From NCBI GenBank assembly GCA_009809945.1, contig WTPW01000937.1, forward strand, positions 219,561 to 283,560: a stretch of DNA of 64,000 nt, given 5' to 3'. The notes beneath the pieces were generated by a model. The model saw only the letters and a list, made by a program, of their open reading frames with translations. It was not told the origin of the DNA and searched no databases. The translations under genes and the position numbers were made by a program. This document shows positions 23,228-34,402 of this stretch, one piece after another (position 1 is the first letter of the stretch; each line of letters begins with the position of its first letter). The DNA is from Gigaspora margarita (Eukaryota > Glomeromycota > Glomeromycetes > Diversisporales > Gigasporaceae).

Positions 23228-24030
23228 TTAGAATTAATTAATAAGAATTTGTGAGTTATAAGTTTTTATAGAATTTTATTAATAAAATTTTATAAAACCT
23301 TATAACTCACAAATTCTTATTAATTAATTCTAANTTAATGCACTAAGTAAACTTATTCAGCACATAAAAACACATCAAATCGGCATAATTATTTTTATTT
23401 TACTTGAAATTTAAAAAATAGATGCAAAATTTTGGATTTTTGATCAAAAAATCAAATTTAAGCATCAATTCTTCAAATTTCAAGTAAAATAAAAAAAATT
23501 CAGCTGATTTAATGTATTTGTAGGTGCTGAACAATTTTACTTAGTGCATAAAGTTAGAATTAATTAATAAAATTTTGTGAATCATAAGATTTCATAAAAT
23601 TCTATTAATAAAATTCTATAAAATCTTGTGATTCACAAGATTTCACTAATTAATTCTAACTTAATGCACTAAGTAAACTTATTCAGCACCTAAAAATACA
23701 TTAAATCGGCCAATTGTTTTTTATTTTACTTGAAATTTGGAGAATAGATGCTTAAATTTGACTTTTTTTGATCAAAAAATCCAAAATTATGCATCTATCC
23801 TCTAAATTTCAAGTAAAATAAAATTAATTCTGCCAATTTGATGCATTTTTAGGTGCTGAATAAGTTTACTTACTGCAAAAGTTAGAATTAATTAATAAAA
23901 TTTTGTGAATTATAAGATTTTATAAAATTTTATTAATAAAATTTTATAAAATCTTATAATTCATAAAATTTTACTAATTAATTCTAAAAGCATGCACCAA
24001 GTAAACTTGTTCAGCACCAAAAAATACATA
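23228..24030. repeat. Alternating AT-rich palindromes A-B-A-B-A-b
   Basis: Palindrome A (about 105 bp; arms start TTAGAATTAATTAATAA; at 23228-23334, 23554-23660, 23882-23988) alternates with palindrome B (about 210 bp; arms TGCACTAAGTAAACTTATTC / GAATAAGTTTACTTAGTGCA; at 23339-23548, 23665-23876 and half a copy at 23991-24030). Centres are ATTTTATTAATAAAAT (A) and TTTTTGATCAAAAAAT (B). The same pair recurs at 45290-45640 and, diverged, at 28140-28640, 34750-35150 and 48510-48700. There is an N at 23333. No coding. Confidence 0.8.
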
Positions 24031-24035
24031 TAACT

Positions 24036-24196
24036 ATATTTGAACCTGGACTGGTTCGCGAACTTCGAACCGGACTCAGACCGAACTTATACTTGAGTCT
24101 GAGTCTGGTCCAAAGTCCGAAATTAGTAAAATTTAGAGTCCGAGTCTGGTTCGATCCTGGACCGAACCTGGACTAGACCAAACCCAAACTGAACCT
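24036..24196. repeat. GGACCGAACCTGGACT-reiterated MITE-like segment
   Basis: About 160 bp composed of repeated TGGACCGAACC and GAGTCYGAGTCTGGTYC motifs in both orientations; higher GC than the surroundings. Resembles the short-motif MITEs of this window, but clean ends and TSD were not found. Confidence 0.5.
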
Positions 24197-24204
24197 AGGA
24201 GCAC

Positions 24205-24330
24205 TATAGAGAACAATAAGAAAATTTGCATTTATAAAGTTTAGAAATATATTTGGACCAGAATTTAAGGTTGCATTTAGAGAGGTGTTGCATTTAGGGA
24301 GGTTGAATTTAGAGAGATCTGACTGTATTT
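24205..24330 (+). mobile_element. Pogo-like MITE, 5'-truncated copy
   Basis: Retains the AGAGAACAATAAGAAAA core, TATATTTGGACCAGAATTTA and the right end down to TCTGACTGTA, but lacks the CAGTCAGACC left end. Confidence 0.75.
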
Positions 24331-24550
24331 TGTAAATATATTGAATTAGAGAAGTAAATAAATCTGGATTTATATTTATATCTGAATTAATTAATTTTTA
24401 AACAAATCAAGATTCAATTTTATAAACCAACTATATCTGGATATAATATACAGTTAGATCTCCCTAAATGCAAGTCGTTGGGCCAAACTTTTGATGCCTT
24501 GCATTTAGAGAACAATAAGAAAAATTGCATTTATAGAGGTTTGAAATATA

Positions 24551-24895
24551 CAGTCAGACCTCCCTAAATGCAACCTCCTAAATGCAACACCTCTCTAAAT
24601 GCAACCTTAAATTCTGGTCAAAATACAGTTAGACCACCTAAATGCAAGTTATTGGGCCAAACTTTTGATGCTTTGTATTTAGAAAACAATAAGAAAAATT
24701 GTATTTATAGAGGTTAGAAATATATTTGGGCCAGAATTTAAGGTTGCATTTAGGTAGGTGTTGCATTTAGAGAGGTTACATTTAGTGAGGTCTGACATAT
24801 ATTTCTAACCTCTATAAATGCAATTTTTCTTATTGTTTTCTAAATGCAAGCCATCAAAACTTTGGCCCAATAACTTGCATTTAGGGAGATCTGAC
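24551..24895 (-). mobile_element. Pogo-like MITE (middle copy of nest)
   Basis: Reverse-orientation copy inserted in the outer copy and itself split by a third copy (24626-24797) at the same internal TA. Its right end is two bases short (GATCTGAC instead of GGTCTGACTG). Confidence 0.85.
24626..24797 (+). mobile_element. Pogo-like MITE (inner copy of nest)
   Basis: Full-length forward copy (CAGTTAGACC ... AGGTCTGACA) inserted at the internal TA of the middle copy. The last two bases of the right end are altered. Youngest event in the nest by position. Confidence 0.85.
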
Positions 24896-24973
24896 TATAT
24901 TTGGGCCAGAATTTAAGGTTGCATTTAGAGAGGTATTGCATTTAGGGAGGTTGCATATAGGGAGGTCTGACTG

Positions 24974-25065
24974 TATAACCAGATATAATATACAATTTGG
25001 ATACAGTATATAATCCAGATACAACATATAATCTGGATATAATATGTAATCCAGATATATGTACT
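24974..25065 (+). repeat. Imperfect tandem of ATAATCCAGATATAATAT
   Basis: Four to five degenerate copies of about 18-20 bp directly after the MITE nest. Related units recur at 24365-24450 and 25215-25290, so the nest landed in this older repeat. Confidence 0.6.
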
Positions 25066-26736
25066 GCCAAAAAAAACCTGCCATTGGGCTTCAATTATAT
25101 TTTGTATTGGGCATAATCCCTAATTAATTAGATAGATTGTGTTTGGTACAAAATATAACTGAAATCCCATTAAATAAAGTTATATAATTACTATTTAATC
25201 ATATATATATTTATAGCTGGATGTAGATTTATATCCAGATATAAATTTATATCTTGATGTAGATTTATATCTGGATTAATCTGAATATATTTCTATCCAT
25301 GTTTAAATAAAATTAATTCAGATACTTTTTTTTTAATTCTAGTTATATCCAGATTGAAAAAATAAAATATGAGCTATGTATTCACTACAATCTCATACAA
25401 TAACTATAAATTTTTGCAAAGTTATAATAAAAAACCTATTATTTAATAACAGGTCCAGTATCTAGTATATATATATTTGTTTAGTATAATCAGTAATGGC
25501 AATTTAATTGGCCAAAAAAATTAATTGGTCTTTAGTCAATACATAATAATTTGGCCATAGCCAAAAAATTTACAGCCGAAGTTGAATATCAATTGGCCAG
25601 CCCAATTAAAATTATTTGGTCTATATGGGTATTGGCTAGTGGCCAAATAGCCAAATCTTTCTGTATAGTAATAAAAAAATATATATAAAATACTTATATA
25701 TAGTCACTAATTTGAATTTGTAACTAGAGATCCAAATTTTCACATTAGTTTACCTATTTGTATATAGATTTTTAGTATAGATAACTTTGTTTATACTTGA
25801 TAATTAATCTCTTTTATAAAATTTTTATAACAAGTTAATGTGTTAGCATGTATATATGTTAGGCTTAGCAGTATTATTGCTAATAGCATGTAGTATATTA
25901 AATAGTATATAATGTGCTAGGTAATATATTAATTTGTTATATATTAAATTCATATATATAGATAAATTTAACTTCAATAAAAAAGCCCCTTTGATTTATT
26001 TAAAGGTGAAAGTTTAATAAGTTATATAAAAAATAATTTGAATAGAGGTTCATTAAGTAAGTTAAGCTAAAATTTAGTAGATTATATAAAAAAATAATTT
26101 GCCAAAGGTTGAAGAAGTAATTTGTACAAAGGATAGTAAGTAATTTTAGAGTAAAGGTTCAGTATATAATTTAAGCAAAAGTTTTATTATTTATTCTATA
26201 TTTTGTTATTATTAAATAGTTTGTTGATTTATAATAAAAAAATTTTTACTTATTTCATCAAATAGGAGTTTTTAAACACTCCCATTTCATTTTCTGATTT
26301 TAAAATTTAAATACATGAATAAGATTTTTTAAACTCTTCTTTACTTTGAAATATGCCATTTTTTTAATTCTGAAACCCCTTAATCTATTATTTATTTTAA
26401 ATATTGAATTATTTATTTTTATTATTAATACTCTAATTATAGCTAGATTTAGCACAATATATAATTATAGTTTGCTAAATATAATTATTAATTATAGTTT
26501 TATTGCAAATAATATATAATTTTTTAAAATATTATTACAAGTATTATATCAAATAATATTTAAATTATACAATTGTATTTGAATTTTTTTAATTTGTATA
26601 GCATAAATAATATTAAAAAATTCCAATCATTTTATAAAATTTTTTAAATCAATTTCTATTATCTATCTTAATAATTATAAAGCAAAATAAATAGTTAAAT
26701 CAATATATAATAAAAATTATCATCCATTATTTTACT
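25066..26736. other. AT-rich, repeats only, no gene
   Basis: About 25490-25665 reiterates AATTGGCC/TTGGCCA and is probably another short-motif MITE with unclear ends. The rest is very AT-rich without frames. Near-repeats of AAAGGTT...AGTAAGTTA occur around 26010-26190. Confidence 0.4.
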
Positions 26737-26737
26737 A

Positions 26738-26910
26738 CAGTCAGACCTTCCTAAATGCAACCTCTATAAATGCAATACCTCTCTAAATGCAACCTTAAAT
26801 TCTTGCCCAAATATATTTCTAACTTCTATAAATGCAATTTTTTTTATTGTTCTTTAAATGCAAGGCATCAAAAGTTTGGCCCAACAACTTGCATTTATGG
26901 GGTCTAACTG
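26738..26910 (-). mobile_element. Pogo-like MITE, full copy
   Basis: CAGTCAGACCTTCCTAAATG ... GGGGTCTAACTG, TA on both sides (26736-26737, 26911-26912), 173 bp, reversed relative to the family reference. Confidence 0.85.
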
Positions 26911-26988
26911 TATTATAAATTCAAAAAATTTTTATTTGCACAAATGCAAAAAAAAATCATACAAAAAATTTTCTATGCACATTATATA

Positions 26989-27162
26989 CAGTCAGATCCC
27001 TCTAAATGCAAGTTGTTGGGCCAAACTTTTGATGCCTTGCATTTAGAGAACAATAAAAAAAATTGCATTTATAGGGGTTAGAAATATATTTGGGCCAGAA
27101 TTTAAGGTTGAATTTAGAAAGGTGTTGCATTTCAGGAGGTTGCATTTAGGGTTGTATGACTG
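26989..27162 (+). mobile_element. Pogo-like MITE, full copy
   Basis: CAGTCAGATCCCTCTAAATG ... GTTGTATGACTG, TA on both sides, 174 bp. Only 78 bp from the previous, opposite copy. Confidence 0.85.
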
Positions 27163-27915
27163 TATATAGTCAGCCAATTGTTTTTCGAAGGTATCTCAGC
27201 AATTACTGGTCAATTTTGATGATCTAACTATCATTAGACTTGTCTTGATAAGCTCTACAATTTTTGCTTAGTAGCTATGACCTATTAACTTAATAAAAAA
27301 GGTTTTCTTTTAGGTAGGCAGCATCATTCCTATATTTTAAAATTTACATATTAACAAATAGTAATGATCTGTGTCATGTTACACTATGATCACACTATCG
27401 ATTTGTGGCAGATCATCAATTAATGAAAACTTAAAGTTTTTTTAAAAATATATTTGTTGAATCTAAAAATTAAAAATTAGATAATAAAAAATAATCCAAT
27501 TTTGAAGAAAATTGCAAGATTTATATATTTTGATTTTTGAACAAGTTTATTTAAGTGATAATATTCAATTTACATTGTAAAATTTATACTTTACTATATA
27601 ACAACTATTTGTGATTAACCAAAAATTAATTATATTAAAAATAGGCCACACCTAATTTTTTTGTATTTAAAATTATTCAAAAAAGAAGCTTATTTTTGGA
27701 AATATATAGTATATATATATTTTTTGAAGCTATGCTTGTTTACTTGAAGCATAAAGTTAGAAACATTTAATAAAATTTAGAAAATTATAGCATTTTGTAT
27801 AATTTATTAATAAAATTATTAAAAATCTTATATTATGTAAAAATTTTTTTCTTCACTTCTAATAGTAGTACAAAGAGTGTACTGCTATCCATTAATTGAT
27901 AAATTTCAAGTAATA
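27163..27915. other. AT-rich spacer, no gene
   Basis: Contains part of the AAGTAAACTTGTT-type palindrome family (27530-27640) and unique sequence at 27170-27410 without a frame. Confidence 0.4.
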
Positions 27916-28086
27916 CAGTCAGACCCTAAATGCAAGTCATTGGGCCAAACTTCTGATGCCTTGCATTTAGAGAACAATAAGAAAAATTGCATTTATAGAG
28001 TTTAGAAATATATTTGGACCAGAATTTAAGGTTGTATTTAGAGAGATATTGCATTTAGAGAGGTTGCATTTAGGGAGGTCTGACTG
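27916..28086 (+). mobile_element. Pogo-like MITE, full copy
   Basis: CAGTCAGACCCTAAATGCAAG ... GGGAGGTCTGACTG, TA-flanked, 171 bp. Inserted within an AT palindrome (ATTTTATTAATAAAATTATA continues on the right). Confidence 0.85.
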
Positions 28087-28202
28087 TATAATTTTATTAA
28101 TAAAATTATACAAATTTCTATAATTCTCTAAATTTTATAATTAATTCTAATTATTGTTCTAAGTAAACTTGCTCAGCACTATAAATATATCATTTTGGTA
28201 TA

Positions 28203-28375
28203 CAGTCAGATCTCCTAAATGCAAGTCATTGGGCCAAACTTTTGATGCCTCGCATTTAGAGAACAATAAAAAAAATTGCATTTATAGAGGTTAGAAATGT
28301 ATTTGGGCTAGAATTTATAGTTGCATTTAGAGAGGTGTTGCATTTAGGGAGGTTGAATTTAGGGAGGTCTGACTG
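28203..28375 (+). mobile_element. Pogo-like MITE, full copy
   Basis: CAGTCAGATCTCCTAAATGC ... GGGAGGTCTGACTG, TA-flanked (28201-28202, 28376-28377), 173 bp. Confidence 0.85.
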
Positions 28376-28748
28376 TACTTTGTTTTATTTATTTTAAAAT
28401 TTAAAGCAAAGTAGCTTAATTTTGAATTTTGATAAAAATTTCTAAAATCAAGCATCATTTTTTCAAATTTAAAGAAAACAAGATAAAATATACCAATTAG
28501 ATATATTTTTTAATGCTAAACAAGCTTACTTAGTGCAAGACGTTATAATTAGTTAGTAAAGGATCAAATAAAATAGTATTTTTAATAATTTTATTAATAA
28601 CATTATACATAATACTATAATTATATAAATTTTTTTCACTTCAAAAGCCTAATGATCATGTTCTTTTTTATTAATTATTGAATGCAGTTACATTATCACA
28701 TGCTATTACTACTTCTGGTTTTTTCCAAGCTTAAAATTAAAAAAAGGC

Positions 28749-28961
28749 TTGTCTGGTTACTCTAGGCACTTGTACATGACCTGTCAGAATAGGATTTGCT
28801 TCCCTATATACCAAGGGTATTCCAACCCCTGCATATATAGTTCACCAGCAGAGACCTATCAACTTGTCATGACCATCTCTTGTCTTAAAAACTTCTTCCA
28901 TCTAGAACCTGGTAAAACATTTTACTATTATCCACCTAACAAAAACAACAAAAAGCAATAA
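28749..28961 (+). other. Unrecognised 70-codon open frame, possible relic
   Basis: The peptide has unusually normal composition for this AT-rich DNA (Cys, Pro and Tyr-rich, ending LEPGKTFYYYPPNKNNKKQ) and the DNA is locally richer in GC. That hints at a fragment of a transposable-element or host protein. No family recognised, no start context, no neighbouring frame. Low probability of being a gene. Confidence 0.2.
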
Positions 28962-29159
28962 AATATATAAAGAGACAAAAATATAAGGTAATATAAAAAT
29001 GGGGGAATACTAATGTTCTAAACGAGTAAAAAAATAAATGGAAAAGATGAAAAAAGCATAAAAAAGATATGGCCTGACATACATATATTAATAAAAGAAA
29101 AAAATGAACTAAGAAAATAATAAAAATTATATAGTACTGCGCAAGAAATCCCTTGCCTA

Positions 29160-29303
29160 CAGTGTTGGCACTTGGTATATGTCCATATTTTTTAAAAAAT
29201 ATGGACTATGTCCAAACCTATATGTCCATGTCCATAAATTACTATGTCCATATTTGTCCATAATATTTTTAATATGTCCAAATGTCCATATTGGCCAACA
29301 CTG
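29160..29303. mobile_element. 144-bp hAT MITE made of TATGTCCA, 8-bp TSD
   Basis: Inverted ends CAGTGTTGGC...GCCAACACTG with exact 8-bp TSD CTTGCCTA (29152-29159, 29304-29311). The interior is almost only TATGTCCA/TGGACATA units. The frame at 29179-29517 crosses it and is not a gene. Confidence 0.9.
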
Positions 29304-29311
29304 CTTGCCTA

Positions 29312-30726
29312 AGTATTATATATATGTGTTCAATGAAAAAAAGAATGTTCTGGAATTTATTCTTCACAGGTTAGCCTACTTTTTTGTATTACATCTCATT
29401 ACACATCTGTTCCTGTTTATCAACTTGCATACCTTCTTCCTGATTAGGATAGGAACAACAATGCCGATCATTTGGAGGGGGTACGCTGAGTTTTCTACTT
29501 TTCATCCAAAATCCTAGATAAAAAACTTCAATTGAGAATATGATAGTGGGTGTAGGGTTTTTTTGTCCTTGTCCTCAAATAATCTTAAAGAAAGTATTAA
29601 AAAACTTATTTTTTTGTTCACCGCCTAACCAACTATGTCACCTTCATCGACGGAAGAAAACTTCTACCAGAATTTCTTGTACCAAGAGCACCAACTGCTA
29701 GTTATCTTGCACAACTGACGCTTCTGGCTTGCATGCTAAATATATAAAGGAGTCCCCAAGGAAATTAGAAAAAGGTTAACCTTTATAAAAACTGGTGTTA
29801 ATTAGTTGCTTCATCTTTTACTAAAAAATATTTGTTTTTCTTTTGTCCAGAAATTTGTACAAGTGATTGTTGGAAAGAGTTGAATGAATTTTTGTATAAT
29901 TATATAAATTTTACTAATTAATTTTAACTTTTTTATTTAAGTAAATTTGTTTAGCATAGTTTATTTTATTTTTCATAAATTTTGAGTCAAATTTTAAAAA
30001 AAATAAAATACAATATAGGGTCTGTGCCTTGAAAATGACCTTATAAGACCATGTAAATTTAATGAATAAAAATTAAAATTTCTAGCTATCCAATAATTTG
30101 ATTTAAATATTTTTTATTTTTAGAACTTACTAAGTTCTACAAAATAATAAAAGGATTATTTGAATTGGATTAATAAATAGCTAGTAATTTAAATGTTTAT
30201 TCATAAAATTTATATAAAATCATTTTCAAAGCACAGATTCCATATACTAATTTGATATAATTTTTTGTTCTGAACAAGTTTACTTAGTGCAAAAAGTTAT
30301 ATTTAATTAAGTAATTTAACTTTTTAATAATTTTATTAATGAAATTATACAAAATGCTATAATTATCTAATTGATTGTTACTTCTTACTCTAAGTACCAG
30401 AGATAGTAAAATTGGAGATTATTTGCCTTTTTTTCAAATTATCTAGTTCATTTCAAACTAAAATTCATAATAAAATTAGGGTTATTTGAGGTCATTTAAG
30501 GTTATTTAAAATTATTTGAAGGTCATTTATTATCCCTATTAAGTACTATATATTTTTAAAATAAGTTACCTTTTTAGATAATTTTGAATACAAAAATCTG
30601 TGTAGTTATTATCAGATATAATTGATTTTTGGTTAATTACAAATAGTTATTACATAATAAAGTCTAAATTCTACTATGCAAATCGATCATTAATATTTAA
30701 ATAAACTTGTTTAGAAGATTACAATA
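29312..30726. other. Non-coding, mixed relics
   Basis: 29590-29760 has moderate GC and a short frame starting MSPSSTEENFY that may be a transposon relic (unrecognised). 29880-30400 holds arms of AT-rich palindromes with AAGTTTACTTAGTGCA. 30590-30720 is the left arm of an inverted repeat whose right arm is 32100-32230, split by the retroposon at 30745-31997. Confidence 0.45.
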
Positions 30727-30744
30727 TATATATTCTAGATTTTT

Positions 30745-31997
30745 TTTTAATCAAAGTTTCTGCTTTGGGGAAAGGATTTTATTCAAGCAACTGGATCAAG
30801 AGTGCCTCTTTGGGCACCTGACATTTGTTACATTGATGAGAATACAACTAGCCACATGTACAACTTTTGGTTGTCTAATTTAAGTAGTCTATCCAAAGGT
30901 TCTACACTAGTTGATATACCTATAACCCAACTAGGGGGTTATCTATTAAATCCTCTGGTCCATGCTTTGCCCACCAATCCTACTTGTATTACTAGTACAA
31001 TCCTCTGATACATTAGTCAGTCAAAGTTAGTCCCAGATACTTTACGGAATTCCCTTAGGACTAGTTTATCCTTGCAGAACACTTGGTAGAGCAGTTCCTG
31101 TCCCACACAGGTATTACCTATGCTTCAGTAACTTATGCATCTACTGAGGCAGACCACTTGCAGTTCAGGAATTAGCCTAAACTGCTACCATTATCTACTT
31201 CTGCTTTTGCAAGGTTCGCTCTGATCCTAGCACCCACCATTACTATCCTATTGGTCCTTATACTGGGTTCACAAACTTCCAAACCAGTTAGCCCAGAAGA
31301 ATTAGTTAGCCAGGCTTTAGGATGCCTTTATTGTTTCCCTTTTCTTGGTATCTACTGCCAGAATGTAGATCCTTTTCCTCTAGTGCGACTCTAATGGCCA
31401 GGTTGATGGACCCCTCATCGAGAGTCTTATTATCTGATTCTCCAACTCTGGTTTCTAATACCTTAAATTTCGGTTCAAGGTACCTGAGTATTTTACATTT
31501 CACGTAACAACAAATCTTGATTTATACCCCGGGTATATTGGGCGGAACAGGGTATATTACATGAGGGTATCTTGTAAGGAGCGTATATTAGCCTATAAGT
31601 AAACAAAGTCATTATTAGTAAATCAGCCTTTGATTTGTATCTGGGTCTCTTACAAAATCTATATTGAGTGACCTTGAAATGTACCCAGTACAAATTAAGG
31701 GGGGTACCGATCGCGTGGGGGTACCTTGACCGAAATTTATAGTATTCCAGTTTTGTAGCACTATTGAAGATCTTTGCTACCTCATCACTTGGAACTTGCC
31801 AAATGGGGCTCCATTTCTCTTGTTCCTTGGATTTTGTGCGCTGAAGCTCCCATTCAAGATGGTGTACCAAGCAACCAATCAACAAGAAACAGATACTAGA
31901 ACACAGGCCTATTTTTCAAAGCATCGTTAGTGCAATTTGAACCCTAGACCTGCTGCTTGGGTGACAACTTACCAACTTCCCTAATTTACCACACCCT
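30745..31997 (-). mobile_element. Long tRNA-headed SINE-like retroposon, 18-bp TSD
   Basis: Read on the minus strand. It begins at 31997 with a tRNA-like head (A-box-like TAGGGAAGTTGG, B-box-like GGGTTCAAATT about 60 bp in), continues through about 1.1 kb of non-coding body and ends in an A-run (T-run 30741-30748 on plus). Flanks carry an 18-bp direct repeat TATATATTCTAGATTTTT (30727-30744 and 31998-32015), the mark of target-primed reverse transcription. The body matches parts of 33067-34700, 37325-37815 and 46264-47035. The small frames inside (30802-31008 plus; 31493-31885 and 31306-31503 minus) are not supported as genes, although the 130-codon minus frame is the longest non-TE-family frame here. 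Mobilisation by a LINE is inferred. Confidence 0.8.
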
Positions 31998-32230
31998 TAT
32001 ATATTCTAGATTTTTAATTTCAACAAAATATATTTTGTTAATAAAATTTTCAGTTTTTTGTTAAATGTAAAAATTAAAAATCAATTAATAAAAAGTTCTT
32101 CATTTTTGTTAAAATTTTATAATATATGTATTTTGATTGTTAAAATAAGTTTACTTAAGCAACTATAATTGATTTGTATAGTAAAGATTGGACTTTACTA
32201 TATATAGCAACTATTATTAATTGTAATATA

Positions 32231-32400
32231 CAGTCAGACCCCTAAATGCAAGTCATTGGGCCAAACTTTTAATGCTTGCATTTAGAGAACAATAAAAAAA
32301 TTGTATTTATAGAGTTTAGAAATATATTTGGACCAGAATTTAATGTTGCATTTAGAGAGGTGTTGCATTTAGAGAGGTTGCATTTAGGGAGGTCTGACTG
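32231..32400 (+). mobile_element. Pogo-like MITE, full copy
   Basis: CAGTCAGACCCCTAAATGCAA ... GGGAGGTCTGACTG, TA-flanked, 170 bp. It abuts the right arm of the palindrome that hosts the 30745-31997 retroposon. Confidence 0.85.
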
Positions 32401-33220
32401 TAGTTTATTTTTGAATCAAAAACATTTTTGAGATTTTTGACCAAAAGAGAGTATAGCTTTTTTTCAAAAGTAGCTAATTTTTGGCAATATATAGTAAACT
32501 TGTTCAGAATTCAAATATACAAATATGTATATTCAGACTCTAACTGATTTGCAAACTTCAAACTAGACCCAAACCAAACTTATTCTAAGTAATGTCTTTG
32601 AAATTCCAAACTTTGTAGTAATAGCATTTACACTAAGGTTATTAGAGTTAGCAAGTTCTTTAAATTAGTTTCAACTATATTGTAATAATCTTTTTTAGTT
32701 AGTTTTAGAGTTGGTTTGGTTTTTTTGTTACTTCTGATTTTTTATAATTTTTGGTTTTATATGTAACTACTATTTATAACAATTTGAGAGTTAAGAATTT
32801 TTAATATATTATTTATTCACTTTTACTAGTTGATTATTTTATAACTTTTGTATAAAATATCTAATAATAAATAAAATAAAATAAAAAAACTAAATAATCA
32901 TATTTGAAATCTTGGTAAATAAAAGATTATAGGTTTTTAAATTAATGCTAAATAAGTTTATTTAGAGTTTTAAATTATAATTCATTAGCAAAATTTTGCA
33001 AAATTCTAAATTTTCTATATTTTAATTAATAAAATATAGAAATTCTACATAATATAAAATTGTACTTGGTGTGGTGATTTAGAGAAGTGGCCAGATTGTC
33101 ACCCTCCAAGCAGCAGGTTGAAAGTTCAAATTTCACTGATGATGATAATGAAAATTAGACCTGTGTTATGGTAACTATAGCTCATATTAGGACCCGAGCT
33201 ATATATAGATAGGTCAGTGG

Positions 33221-33361
33221 CAGGGTTGGCAATGGAGCTCAATGGAGCCCAATGGAGCTGCGAATGGAGCCAATGGAGCTCTGAATGGAGCCAATGGATA
33301 CTAGTTTTTTGAGCTCAATATGTGCAACTATTGAGCTCCATTGGCTCTATTGCCAACCCTG
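33221..33361. mobile_element. 141-bp hAT MITE made of AATGGAGC, 8-bp TSD
   Basis: Ends CAGGGTTGGCAAT...ATTGCCAACCCTG, exact TSD GTCAGTGG (33213-33220, 33362-33369). The interior is reiterated CAATGGAGC in direct and inverse orientation. Confidence 0.92.
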
Positions 33362-33806
33362 GTCAGTGGCTAGTTTGCTTATTTTTATACAAAATTTGGC
33401 TCAAGAATGCTTATTTTTGACCAAAATTTGCAAAATTTACTATTTAAAAATGCAATGTTTGGTAATTTTCTACAAAAATTTTCTTTTTTGGTTTCTTCTA
33501 ACCTATTTATCAACAGCTTGGGGTTCTCTTATATTGGTTAGATGAGAAACTTGTAACCTTGGTTCTACTATCTTGAATGGGAGCTCTAGAGTGCAATAGT
33601 ATTGTTATACCAAAAATCCAAGGAACTAGAAAAATAGAAACCTATTTAAAAGTCCCAAATAAGGAGCTATATTAGGATCTTTAACAGTGCTACCATAAAT
33701 GAAGTTGGTGTCAGGATGTGAATGAACCTTATAAGGGCAAGGAAGGTATCTAGCAGTTCGGAGTTGTCAGACTGCAAGTGTTAGTATAATGCAGATGCAT
33801 TGGTTA

Positions 33807-34402
33807 GGGAAGTGCAGTAAATTATGTGATTAGGGTTTACATAGGTCCTGACCCCCCTGTGATAGGACTGTTGACCAATCAAATTTCATAAAACTCAAAA
33901 ACGGCTTTGACCTAAAAATCAGCTACGCCACAATCGACAAAAGTCACTACATAGTAAAGTCCAAATTTTACTAAGTAAATCGATTAAAGTCGCTTAAGTA
34001 AACTTATTCAGAAGGTCAAAATACACTTACCATAAAATTTCATAAGTATTAGAGAATTTTTATTAATTGACTTTTGATTTTTACGTTCGACGGAAAAATT
34101 AAAATTTTTTAAAAAAATATATTCGACAAATGTAAAAATTAAAAGTTAAATAATAAAAATTTCTTCAATTTTAATAAACATTTCAGCATATATGTATTTT
34201 GGTCTTCCAAACAAGTTTACTTAATCGATAATTATCGATTGACATAGTAGAATTTAGACTTTACTATGTAGCAACTATCTGCGATTAACTAATAATCGAT
34301 TTTGCTTCAATATTATTGGCTGTTTATACATATATATATAGGACGTGATAGATGGCCGACCCCCCCCCCCCCTAGATAATTACGTGATTTACTGCACTTC
34401 CC
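33807..34402. mobile_element. 596-bp PIF/Harbinger-like MITE, TTA TSD
   Basis: Inverted ends GGGAAGTGCAGTAAATYA with TTA on both sides (33804-33806, 34403-34405). Contains a C14-type homopolymer at about 34361-34374 and an internal palindrome (33920-34310) with arms around AAGTAAACTTRTT and CTACATAGTAAAGTC. No transposase. Confidence 0.8.

Larger units (their letters stand above)
24451..24973 (+). mobile_element. Pogo-like MITE (outer copy of three-level nest)
   Basis: Left half 24451-24550 and right half 24898-24973 form one family member (consensus about 172 bp: CAGTCAGACCTCCCTAAATG ... GGGAGGTCTGACTG, TA TSD). It is split at its internal TA (GAAATA|TATTTGGGCC) by a second, reversed copy, 24551-24895. 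TA lies at 24449-24450 and 24974-24975. Confidence 0.85.

Noticed and set aside
24449-28380. Regularly spaced repeats resembling a CRISPR array
   Set aside because: Units are 170-bp TA-flanked MITEs in both orientations with irregular spacing; the source is a fungus.
31306-31885. 130- and 65-codon minus-strand frames of non-AT-like composition
   Set aside because: They lie entirely within a retroposon whose other copies (33067, 46264) do not keep these frames.
33121-33140. tRNA gene candidates (B-box-like GGTTCAAAT also at 31930, 37377, 46318)
   Set aside because: Heads lack a foldable complete cloverleaf, continue into long bodies and occur in repeated copies; they are tRNA-derived retroposon heads.
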